DNA of 39,530 nt, taken from positions 81,508 through 121,037 of the forward strand of contig NZ_LAHA01000041.1 in the NCBI RefSeq assembly GCF_002608075.1, in the 5' to 3' direction. The stretch is from Nostoc linckia z4 (GTDB lineage Bacteria > Cyanobacteriota > Cyanobacteriia > Cyanobacteriales > Nostocaceae). The notes beneath the pieces were generated by a model. It was not told where the DNA came from. It made no database searches and worked only from the letters and a program-made list of their open reading frames with translations. Made by a program: the position numbers and the translations under genes. This document shows, in pieces, positions 8,354-15,495 of this stretch. Position 1 is the stretch's first letter; each line of letters starts with the position of its first letter.

Positions 8354-8851
8354 ATGACCTACGCCTACAGTATGGACGATGCAGTGAAGGTAGCCAATCA
8401 GGCGGCTACTGATATTGAGGCGTGGTTGTGGGGAAAGCCAGAAACCATCAGCGTCAACAACGTTGAAGATCGCCCCAACTACCAACGCAGAGATATTGAC
8501 CTTATTTGGACAACACACACAAGTGAAATTTTGATTGAGATTAAGGGCGATAGATGGAATAAAACTCGTAACTTGTTCTTTGAAACCCATAGCAATTTAG
8601 AACGTGGAACGCCGGGATGCTTCATGTACACAGAGGCGGATTGGCTATTTTATTACTTTGTTAATACCCGTCAACTGTACAGGTTACCGATGCCAAAGAC
8701 ACGAGAGTGGTTTTTGATTACTATGGGGCGGTTTCGTGAGCGTGCCACAACAACACCAGTGGGCAATAGCTATTACACCACTGTGGGGCGGCTTGTGCCG
8801 ATTACCACAGTGATGATGGAAGTTGCTGGTGTAAAGATGGAGCAGTTATAG
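8354..8851 (+). CDS. Predicted PD-(D/E)XK-fold protein, unknown function
   Basis: I do not recognise a named family for this 165-residue protein. Residues 47-66 read as a beta hairpin with Asp49, then Glu62-Ile63-Lys64, matching the D...ExK active site of restriction-endonuclease-like folds. The preceding segment is helical and acidic, and the C-terminal half is rich in aromatic and beta-forming residues (W-L-F-Y-Y-F-V at about 97-103). It could be a phage- or mobile-element-derived nuclease, or a small defence-associated enzyme. It has no partner methylase. The start lacks a clear Shine-Dalgarno, but no better start is visible. It runs divergently from the NERD gene. Confidence 0.6.
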   Translation: MTYAYSMDDAVKVANQAATDIEAWLWGKPETISVNNVEDRPNYQRRDIDLIWTTHTSEILIEIKGDRWNKTRNLFFETHSNLERGTPGCFMYTEADWLFYYFVNTRQLYRLPMPKTREWFLITMGRFRERATTTPVGNSYYTTVGRLVPITTVMMEVAGVKMEQL

Positions 8852-8880
8852 AGGTGCGATGGAGCGAACCCAATTATTTC

Positions 8881-9873
8881 TCACCGTACCCGTACACCCA
8901 ATTTTGTATCCCAGTGGAGGGGTTTATCTGCTTTTAGCAAGGGAGACTCTGGGATTTGACCTACTGAAACGCCGTATTTCCAGTTTGGCGGACAGATAGC
9001 AATGTAACGTGCATAACCTCCTAAACCACCTTTGAATTTCGGATACCCAATAGAAAGCAACGCGCCTGTTTCTGGTACCTGGTCTAGATTTGCAACACCC
9101 TCTGCTTGGGTATATCCATTTTTCAACAGCCAATCTTCTCCTTCCAGCGTTGGGGTGCTATCTGTATCAAGGGGTTCGTGTCCGTGGAAAAGAATTTGGC
9201 GCTCAAGGTGCAGAAACTTTAAAGCTTCTAGTTTCACCCCAGGAAACTTAGTTCTTGTGGCTAGTTCGGGGTTTGGCCAAGATGAAGACCAGTCAGAGCG
9301 AACAAACACAACTGAGCCTTGTGGAATCTTGCCATGTTTGCGCTCCCAATCTTGAATATCTTTGACACTCAGATGATAATTGGGGTCTTTGGCAACTTTA
9401 TCTTGGATGGGAATTATTACTAGGGGACGAACAGTAAAGGTTGCTGGTAACTCATCGATAGCTGGATAGTCAGGGTTCCAGTGAGCAGGTGGATCTAATT
9501 GGGTTCCTAGTTGATCGGTAGATAAATCGTAATGAGTTGCTTCAAACCCATCCTTTTGATAAGTGTACGGTTCACCAGTTTTTGGGTTGATGGCAGGCGC
9601 AAACTTTGATGAACCAAAACCAGACCATACAGGAATTGCCGGAGTGATGGTATGAGTTAAGTCAACATATTTGGCTTTTTTGAGGGACTGCTCATAAACT
9701 TGCCACAGATGAGGCTCACGTCTGGGCTGTACCGCGTTTACAGACATCCAACCAACACCAAACAGAACTATTAAACAAACAATTCCCCAAAAAGTTTTTT
9801 GAAATGGTTGACACAAAAATCTATCTATTTTCTGCTTGAGATGTGTTTGGTAGAACTGCGGCAGTATTGTCAT
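8881..9873 (-). CDS. Membrane-anchored cyclase-family hydrolase
   Basis: The 330-residue protein belongs to the cyclase family (kynurenine formamidase/isatin hydrolase-like). D-L-T-H-T-I-T-P-A-I-P-V-W (71-83) is the typical opening, and G-T-Q-L-D-P-P-A-H-W (123-132) is the metal-binding motif. The usual GTHxDxPxH has Gln in place of the second His here, as in some branches of the family, so the metal site may differ. Residues 29-47 form one hydrophobic segment after a basic leader, which suggests a signal anchor that places the enzyme on the periplasmic side. Most family members are cytosolic, so this is noteworthy. The substrate is unknown; amide or cyclic-amide hydrolysis is plausible. Confidence 0.8.
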   Translation of the reverse strand: MTILPQFYQTHLKQKIDRFLCQPFQKTFWGIVCLIVLFGVGWMSVNAVQPRREPHLWQVYEQSLKKAKYVDLTHTITPAIPVWSGFGSSKFAPAINPKTGEPYTYQKDGFEATHYDLSTDQLGTQLDPPAHWNPDYPAIDELPATFTVRPLVIIPIQDKVAKDPNYHLSVKDIQDWERKHGKIPQGSVVFVRSDWSSSWPNPELATRTKFPGVKLEALKFLHLERQILFHGHEPLDTDSTPTLEGEDWLLKNGYTQAEGVANLDQVPETGALLSIGYPKFKGGLGGYARYIAICPPNWKYGVSVGQIPESPLLKADKPLHWDTKLGVRVR

Positions 9874-10006
9874 TTGTTATTGCTTTTGAAGGATGTAAAG
9901 GATCTAATTGTTTTACCACAATTTATTATTTCAAATCCTGTAGCTGTTGGTATTTTGTCTGGAAGCCAGGAAAACGCGCAGCCCTTTAAAGTAGACATCA
10001 CATACA

Positions 10007-10037
10007 AAAAAGCCCAGTTATCTGATAACTGGGCTTT
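10007..10037 (-). terminator. Rho-independent terminator of hsp20
   Basis: AAAGCCCAGTTAT and ATAACTGGGCTTT form a 13-bp stem with a 3-base loop (10009-10037). On the minus strand it is followed by TTTTTTGTATG and lies 49 bases after the hsp20 stop. Confidence 0.9.
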
Positions 10038-10085
10038 GACTATTTCAATCAACTATTGCAGGTAGAGTAGTTACATCACAACTAA

Positions 10086-10538
10086 TTAGGCAGTGGGTTG
10101 TTCAAGATTAACCTTGACAACTTTGTTCTTTTCTTGTTCCAACTTGGGCAGCGTCAAATTCAAGATACCGTCTTTATAATCTGCGGTGACGTTGGTATTT
10201 TGAATCCGAGCAGATAGAGGAATTACACGTTGGAATTTACCATAGTAAAATTCGCTCTTGGTAGTGCCATTGTTTTCGGTTTTAGTTTCAGACTTGCGCT
10301 CACCGCTAATGCGAACAGCATCTTCAGTGACTTGAATATCTAGGTCTTTAGCGTCGATTCCTGGCAGTTCTAGCTTCAAGTGCAAAGCATCATCTGTTTC
10401 TTTTAGTTCAGCAGCCGGAACTTTGATAAAGCCTCTGTCAAACAATGTAGATGGTACTCTGGTATCTTCAAATAAGCTGTTGATTTGACGTTGTAGAGTG
10501 TCAATTTCTCTCCAAGGATTCCAACGAACTAGTGCCAT
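10086..10538 (-). CDS. Small heat shock protein, Hsp20/alpha-crystallin family
   Basis: The protein of about 150 residues has the layout of a bacterial class A small heat shock protein. A short N-terminal arm begins M-A-L-V-R-W-N-P-W-R-E-I. The alpha-crystallin domain covers about 44-138, with the A-x-x-x-G-I-L-N-L-T-L-P signature near its end (here D-Y-K-D-G-I-L-N-L-T-L-P). A basic tail follows. Such proteins form oligomers that hold unfolding proteins; in cyanobacteria HspA also protects thylakoids and phycobilisomes. I chose the ATG at 10538, preceded by GAGAG eight bases upstream; a GTG three codons earlier is possible. No CIRCE element is apparent in the upstream 390 bases. Confidence 0.92.
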   Translation of the reverse strand: MALVRWNPWREIDTLQRQINSLFEDTRVPSTLFDRGFIKVPAAELKETDDALHLKLELPGIDAKDLDIQVTEDAVRISGERKSETKTENNGTTKSEFYYGKFQRVIPLSARIQNTNVTADYKDGILNLTLPKLEQEKNKVVKVNLEQPTA

Positions 10539-10697
10539 AACTTTCACTCTCTTTAATTAGTTATTGTTTATTCGTTTTTGCACTGCGTTTTGTGCTTACA
10601 TGTTCATATTATCTTTGACTAAAAGACCTGTAAATTCGGTTTTCATCACTTGAGATAATGATGATTACCGCACTAAATTAGAGATGTAAAAGATTAC

Positions 10698-10741
10698 GGT
10701 TTACTAGAATTTTTGAGTTCGGTAAACCGAAATAATAACTG
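10698..10741. promoter_or_regulatory. Inverted repeat upstream of hsp20
   Basis: TTCGGTAAACCGAA (10728-10741) is a palindrome with a 2-base centre. GGTTTAC at 10698-10704 could alternatively pair with GTAAACC at 10732-10738. It lies about 160-200 bases upstream of hsp20 in a 272-base stretch without other features, so it could be an operator or a stem-loop. No known regulator is assigned. Confidence 0.3.
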
Positions 10742-10810
10742 ATTAGTGTCTAATTCTCTCTTCTATGACCCTGCTGCATATTTGTATCAATGTGAAAGTG
10801 ACACTGTATT

Positions 10811-10932
10811 AGGGAACTCGAAAAAATAAATTGTTCCGATTCAGGTCGTTGACTGTTCACTGTTGACTGCTGAGTGTCAACGGTCAACAGTGAACAGTCT
10901 TCTGTGGAATATTTTTTTACTTGGAAGTCCCT
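10811..10932. mobile_element. GGGACTTCC-ended MITE, most complete copy
   Basis: The ends AGGGAACTC (from 10811) and GGAAGTCCCT (to 10932) are inverted. Between them AT-rich shoulders (AAAAAATAAATTGTTCC; GGAATATTTTTTTAC) flank a core of repeated GTTGACTGTT/AACAGTCAAC motifs that can form a cruciform. The right end touches the lipoxygenase stop codon. Relatives are at 13662-14081, 29871-30035 and, broken, 4684-4739. Confidence 0.75.
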
Positions 10933-13106
10933 TAGATATTTATACTTTGGGGAATTTGCGAAGGTAGCAAGAATTTGTAAGGCATGATTCTTGTACGATT
11001 CCTTTGAGTAATTTCTTGCTCAATTGCTTTGAGTTGGTTTTGAAAAGTTGCCAAGGCGGAACTAATTTGTGGCTTGGATTGAAAATATGAATTGGAGTAT
11101 TGTCCTAGCTGTGTATAGTAAACTGAGCCAAGCAAATAAGTTATATTCAGTTGACTTTTAGCTTGCTCTAGGGGGGGTAACATACTCATAAAGTCGCCTA
11201 TTTCATAGAAATTTGTAGGCGCTGGAGAGTAACTAGCTAGAGGAAAAGCAGGTGCATAGGTCATGAGTTCGCCTTGGGCAAAATTAACCGCCGCGTGTTG
11301 AGCGCTAGCTGTGAAAATAATGGTGGAAACAGCATCAATTAAATAATCAAGAGTTTTAATTGTGCCTGAAGCGTCTTCACCAAAATTTTGTAGGCGGCCT
11401 CCTTGTTGGGAAATTAATTCCTTTGCCCAATTTTGTAAAGCTTGGTCTGCTAGTAACTGTTGGCTATTGGTATAGTAACTGCTTAAATAGTCACGCACCC
11501 ATCGATGAATTGCATTCCAAATCAGCAGTCCATCATCTCGATAAGGATATTCAGGAAGTTGAGAAATTCGGTCAACACCGCGACTTGTTAAAGTGTTGGG
11601 AAACATTACATCATTGAAATGATGCAAATAATCTTGGGCAGCTTGAATAGTAAGTTGCCGATCGCTCTCAATTGTACTAGCTAAAAGTGCATCTACCTGA
11701 CGGCGATCGGCAATCAAAAGTTGATGTGCGCCGTAATTGATTAATATGGTTCCTTCAAAGTGAGGTTCCAGTAAAATTCTGAGATGATGGTTCGCTGGTA
11801 ACCGCCGTTTAGTAGCAATTACAAAGGGTTCGATAAATAAGTGAGTCCGACCAAGATGGCTAACTAATTCATGGTAATTGCTATCTGCCATTTGCACAAT
11901 GCTTTTGGCGATCGCCCAATTCTCACCATCCAGAGGTGTGAATACTGGGTGTTGAGACTGACACTGAATGGCTAGTGGTATTAAAGACCGAGATGGGTTA
12001 CTAAATGGTGGTACTACAAATAACGCTAAAGGCGAATAAATATACTTCTGTTGATTTGGAAAACTGCCATTTTCCATATTTTTTAACTTAGAGTAATCAG
12101 CTTTATAAAGCCGACCTTCCCGCCTTGCAGCTTCCAAAGAATCATTACCAATACCAACAATTTCTTGATATTGTTGGTTGCTAATTTGTAGAATTTCTTC
12201 TTGTTGTAATACTTGTTGCAGCATCATTGGATTTGGGCCAGCAACTTGCATGTAAGCAAAAACTAAATCTTCTTTAAACCTAGAACTAATTTCTGGTAAA
12301 GGTATTTTCATAAATAATTTGTTGTAATCTTCGAGACTTCTATTACTTGGAGATTCATTGCTAGAAAAGCCCAAATCACTAGAAGATACTTCAATATTAT
12401 TTAATTCTAACAATTTAATATCAGAATCAAGAATTTTTTTGAATGCTAAATTGAGTAAATCTGTAATTGAATCTTCTAAATTAAACGGTGCTAAAAATTC
12501 TATATTTCCAGGCTCTTTATGGAATTCATGCAGTTCAAATTCCTCATCAATACTTTTAATTTTATCTTGAAAGTCTGATATTGTAGGAGTATTATAGGAA
12601 ACAATATTAGATGCATTATCTCCAACAATCGCTTGTGTAATTTCTTGAGTAACTGATGCTAAATTTAAAGCAACTTTTTCCAAATCTTGACAAGTTTTAG
12701 CAGCTTGAATTTTTTGCTGCAAATCTTCTAAAGCTTTTACTTTGTTGTCAATGACTGAGTTATTAGTTTTAGTATTATCATCGACTCCATAAGAAACATG
12801 AAAATCTGAAAAATTTGCTAGTTTTATTAAAGCATCATTTACTAAAATCAGTGTTATTTTTTGAGCTACAGAAAGTACCCATTTTAAATTTGGTAACTCT
12901 TGAATTGGAACCTGTATTTTTATCACTGGTAATGGCAGAGCGCCCGTCATAGCTAAAGGAGGGATATAATTATAGTTATAGTTATATTGCATGTAGTGTA
13001 AAGAAGATTTACTAAGCTTTACTAATTTATATAAAATGAGGAGAACATTCTGCACATCTGTTTTTGAGAGACTTAAAGAAGATATAACATGAGAAGCTAG
13101 AGACAT
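10932..13106 (-). CDS. Lipoxygenase
   Basis: The 724-residue protein is a full non-heme iron lipoxygenase. The iron ligands are all present: His412 and His417 (H-E-L-V-S-H), His604 and Asn608 (H-A-A-V-N), and the C-terminal Ile724. Q-H-P-V-F-T-P and D-x-x-N-W-x-x-A-K precede the first histidine pair as expected. The N-terminal 270 residues lack an obvious PLAT domain and are helical, with a Tyr/Asn repeat near residues 38-47. The enzyme dioxygenates polyunsaturated fatty acids to hydroperoxides; some Nostoc members are fused to catalase or peroxidase domains, this one is not. A possible Ala466 at the position that governs S/R stereochemistry is tentative. The ATG has AGGA five bases upstream. 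Confidence 0.92.
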   Translation of the reverse strand: MSLASHVISSLSLSKTDVQNVLLILYKLVKLSKSSLHYMQYNYNYNYIPPLAMTGALPLPVIKIQVPIQELPNLKWVLSVAQKITLILVNDALIKLANFSDFHVSYGVDDNTKTNNSVIDNKVKALEDLQQKIQAAKTCQDLEKVALNLASVTQEITQAIVGDNASNIVSYNTPTISDFQDKIKSIDEEFELHEFHKEPGNIEFLAPFNLEDSITDLLNLAFKKILDSDIKLLELNNIEVSSSDLGFSSNESPSNRSLEDYNKLFMKIPLPEISSRFKEDLVFAYMQVAGPNPMMLQQVLQQEEILQISNQQYQEIVGIGNDSLEAARREGRLYKADYSKLKNMENGSFPNQQKYIYSPLALFVVPPFSNPSRSLIPLAIQCQSQHPVFTPLDGENWAIAKSIVQMADSNYHELVSHLGRTHLFIEPFVIATKRRLPANHHLRILLEPHFEGTILINYGAHQLLIADRRQVDALLASTIESDRQLTIQAAQDYLHHFNDVMFPNTLTSRGVDRISQLPEYPYRDDGLLIWNAIHRWVRDYLSSYYTNSQQLLADQALQNWAKELISQQGGRLQNFGEDASGTIKTLDYLIDAVSTIIFTASAQHAAVNFAQGELMTYAPAFPLASYSPAPTNFYEIGDFMSMLPPLEQAKSQLNITYLLGSVYYTQLGQYSNSYFQSKPQISSALATFQNQLKAIEQEITQRNRTRIMPYKFLLPSQIPQSINI

Positions 13107-13180
13107 ATTTTTCCTATTTTTAGTAAATTTTCCCTATTGATTATGAAATAAATATATCTATGACATAGATATAAATCATC

Positions 13181-13211
13181 AAAAAAACAGAGTGCTGTGT
13201 GATAACAGCAC
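13181..13211 (-). terminator. Rho-independent terminator on the minus strand
   Basis: On the minus strand GTGCTGT (13211-13205) pairs with ACAGCAC (13198-13192), followed within five bases by TTTTTTT (13187-13181). It sits between the short minus-strand ORF ending at 13288 and the lipoxygenase start, so it would insulate lipoxygenase from upstream transcription. Confidence 0.7.
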
Positions 13212-13287
13212 CCTCAATTGTTTGCCTATTTTCTGGGCAGATATTTCGCTAACAAATCTTTTTAGATACTCAATCAGGTAGCGAAAA

Positions 13288-13482
13288 TTATGCTTTTTTC
13301 CTAATCTCTTGATATTTGCGTTGGTTTACAGTTGCATCGCCATTACTGAGTTTTTGGCACATTTTGACACAAAACTGGTATGAGATAGTTAAGCCAAAAT
13401 TTGCTGAGCGATCGCTCATATCGTATCTTGTTAAACACTTATCAATTATGATTGATGTGGTGGATGCTCTGACCCACAGCAA
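13288..13482 (-). CDS. Possible small protein, unknown
   Basis: A 64-residue frame on the minus strand ends in a lysine-rich tail (QRKYQEIRKKA) and contains two cysteines, C-V-K-M-C. An internal Met22 (M-S-D-R-S) would give a 43-residue product. I do not recognise it. The only support is the intact rho-independent terminator some 75 bases after its stop, with no other minus-strand gene in the interval to need it. An overlapping plus-strand frame (13316-13498) competes, so it could equally be a remnant or a non-coding RNA. Confidence 0.25.
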   Translation of the reverse strand: MLWVRASTTSIIIDKCLTRYDMSDRSANFGLTISYQFCVKMCQKLSNGDATVNQRKYQEIRKKA

Positions 13483-13740
13483 TTTTAATCATAGGTGATT
13501 ACCTGGATTTCGATATCAAGAGATTGTAATCTTTTATTACCTAGCCAATGTGATATTACTGGTTACAGAATAACTTTAACCGTTGCAGTTAACCTGAGTA
13601 ACAATACTGAGTTTAAACGGAATTTTACAGATACTTCCAGGGTAGAAAACAGGGATTCATATTAGGGACTTCCAAGTAAAAAAATATTCCACAGAAGACT
13701 GTTGACTGTTAACGGTCAACGACCCCAAGCGGAATAATTT

Positions 13741-13936
13741 TAGGACTTACGCAAAATAATGAGAAAACGTAGACGCGGAGCGGCTTGCCGCAGGCTACCG
13801 CGTTCGCATAGCGTCTCGTTAAAGAAGGACACATAGACACGTTAGCGAAGCGGTAGCGACGTAGGAGCGTCAGTGGCTTCCCGTAGGGTAGGACACAAAG
13901 TAAAGAGGGTTTCAGAGAGTTTTTGCGTAAGTCCTA
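13741..13936. mobile_element. AGGACTTACGC-ended MITE, nested copy
   Basis: TAGGACTTACGCAAAA and TTTTGCGTAAGTCCTA are exact terminal inverted repeats. The flanking AATTT at 13736-13740 and 13937-13941 looks like a 5-bp target duplication. The interior carries the GCGGAGCGGCTTGCCGC palindromes seen in other copies. No transposase frame. Confidence 0.8.
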
Positions 13937-13948
13937 AATTTATTTTTT

Positions 13949-14061
13949 GGCGTTGCATAATTACGGGATGATTTGAGAATGTGCATCAAAACATAATCCC
14001 CGTGTCTCCGTGTCTCCGTGTCTCCGTGTCAGCCTAAATCATCCCATTATTCAGTAACGCC
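13949..14061. mobile_element. GGCGTT-ended MITE, nested copy with 8-bp duplication
   Basis: GGCGTTGCATAATTACGGGATGATTT at the left is inverted, with a few mismatches, as GGCGTTACTGAATAATGG at the right. The flanks 13941-13948 and 14062-14069 are both TATTTTTT. The interior contains four GTGTCTCC tandem units (14001-14030). Terminal sequences resemble those of cyanobacterial insertion sequences, but no transposase is present. Confidence 0.75.
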
Positions 14062-14099
14062 TATTTTTTGGAGTTCCCTTAATATCTGCGGAATGTGGG

Positions 14100-15218
14100 T
14101 TAATGATGATGATGATGATGGTGATGGTCAGCTAATTGCGGATTAACTGCCACAGTTTCCTCTGACAATAACTGTGCGATATAAGGTTCTGCCCATTGCG
14201 CTGCGATCGCTAAAAATTCCGGATGGTCATTGACGCAAGGCATTTGTACGTAATTTATACCAGAATGCTGTTTTTCCAAAGCATGGATGATGTGATGTAC
14301 ATCCAACAGAGTTTCGTGGTTTTCCGTAGCAAAACCTATTGGCATAAATATCACTATTTTTGCACCCAGTTGAATCAAGTTACTTGCAGCTTGTTGTGCA
14401 TTTGGCTGCGTCCACTCAATCAAAGGCGTGTCGTGATTGAGCCAACCTACAGAAATTAAAGGATAGCGGTTAATCAATTTATCCCGTACTAAATCGTATA
14501 GCGCCTGACTTTCGGTAATTCCAGAAGTGAATCCTTTGGCTTTGTGGGGACAGCCGTGATTCATCAATACAATACCGATTTGAGAGGGTAGGTAAGCTGC
14601 TGCTAAATCAGCGTTAATTTTTTCCTCAACTAAATGAGCCATCAAATCGATGTAAGCTGGTTCGTTGAAGAAAGAAGGAATGTAGCGCTGTGCTTTAACC
14701 CAGTGTTCTTCACCATCAGTCAACTCAACGAGAGCATTATTAACTTGCTCGATCGCAATGCCACTAGTAAAAATAGAATCAACAACTAGCAGTGGATAAA
14801 TTAGCAGCTTATCGAAGCCTTGGTTTTTAATTTCTGCTAAAACTTGGTTGGGCAGAAAAGGGGCGCAGAAGTTGAAAGCTTTGAAAACTTGAACCTTATC
14901 ACCCCATTTTTCTTGTAAATTCTTCTCAATCCCAGCCCGTTGCTGTTCAAAGATGGCGTTGTGTGGGGAAATAAAATCGTGGTGTGTGTGTCCCCACTCG
15001 TGGCGGTCAAATAGCGCCAAAAGCTTTGCCAGAGGTGGATAAATCCAGGTTGGTACCGGTGCGAATTTTGCTGTCAGGAGATTTAAAGCCTGTTCGTTAT
15101 AGTTGGCAAAATCTTCGTAGCTTTCGACTTCGCCGTAGCCCATCAGCAATACGGCTACGCGGTCTTTACTTGATAATTCTTCGTGAGTATGTTGTAGTTT
15201 TTCAGGCGTTGCAACCAC
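14100..15218 (-). CDS. Ferrochelatase-superfamily protein with C-terminal His8 tail
   Basis: The 372-residue protein shares the ferrochelatase fold and length. M-P-I-G-F-A-T-E-N-H-E-T-L (292-304) aligns with the P-I-G-F-V-S-D-H-L-E-T-L motif, with Glu302 as the catalytic acid. His221 in M-N-H-G-C-P-H corresponds to the metal-binding histidine region. The usual S-A-H-S-x-P is changed, so it differs from the housekeeping HemH. It may be a paralogue inserting another metal or acting on another tetrapyrrole. The protein ends in D-H8 encoded by mostly CAT codons, and has other His clusters (78-80, 309-312). The GTG start has GAGGA seven bases upstream. No chlorophyll-binding tail is present. Substrate and metal are unknown. 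Confidence 0.75.
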   Translation of the reverse strand: MVATPEKLQHTHEELSSKDRVAVLLMGYGEVESYEDFANYNEQALNLLTAKFAPVPTWIYPPLAKLLALFDRHEWGHTHHDFISPHNAIFEQQRAGIEKNLQEKWGDKVQVFKAFNFCAPFLPNQVLAEIKNQGFDKLLIYPLLVVDSIFTSGIAIEQVNNALVELTDGEEHWVKAQRYIPSFFNEPAYIDLMAHLVEEKINADLAAAYLPSQIGIVLMNHGCPHKAKGFTSGITESQALYDLVRDKLINRYPLISVGWLNHDTPLIEWTQPNAQQAASNLIQLGAKIVIFMPIGFATENHETLLDVHHIIHALEKQHSGINYVQMPCVNDHPEFLAIAAQWAEPYIAQLLSEETVAVNPQLADHHHHHHHH

Positions 15219-15447
15219 AATAACTTCCTCAATATAATCCAGAGTGCAGAGAATTTAAAGTTAGGGAATACCTTAAATATTTCCCCTACTAGTAAAATAA
15301 TATCCCATCCAGGGGGATAGGATAGGTGTAAAAATTCTAATAATGCATCAAAAGTAATACTTACGTAGGGCATTGGGTATAGAAAATTCAACCAATGCTC
15401 TATCTGCGATGTGACTCGAATAGCGATGAATATTAGCGTTAATAAAT

Positions 15448-15483
15448 GCGATCGCACCTCAAGTTTTCGCAAAGTGCGATCGC
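15448..15483 (-). terminator. HIP1-armed hairpin after the surface-protein gene
   Basis: GCGATCGCAC (15448-15457) and GTGCGATCGC (15474-15483) form a 10-bp stem in which each arm contains a full HIP1 octamer. It starts 12 bases beyond the stop codon of the minus-strand surface-protein gene and is followed on that strand by ATTTATT. A terminator or 3-prime stabiliser is likely. Confidence 0.6.
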
Positions 15484-15495
15484 TCTAAAATTGGG

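Larger units (their letters stand above)
13662..14081. mobile_element. GGGACTTCC-ended MITE split by two nested insertions
   Basis: The outer element begins TTAGGGACTTCCAAGTA and ends GGAGTTCCCTTAA. Compared with the complete copy at 10811-10932, its right shoulder (GGAATAATTTATTTTTTGGAG) is interrupted twice. Insertion A is 13741-13936, flanked by AATTT on both sides. Insertion B is 13949-14061, flanked by TATTTTTT on both sides. Removing both with one copy of each duplication restores the shoulder. Confidence 0.8.
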
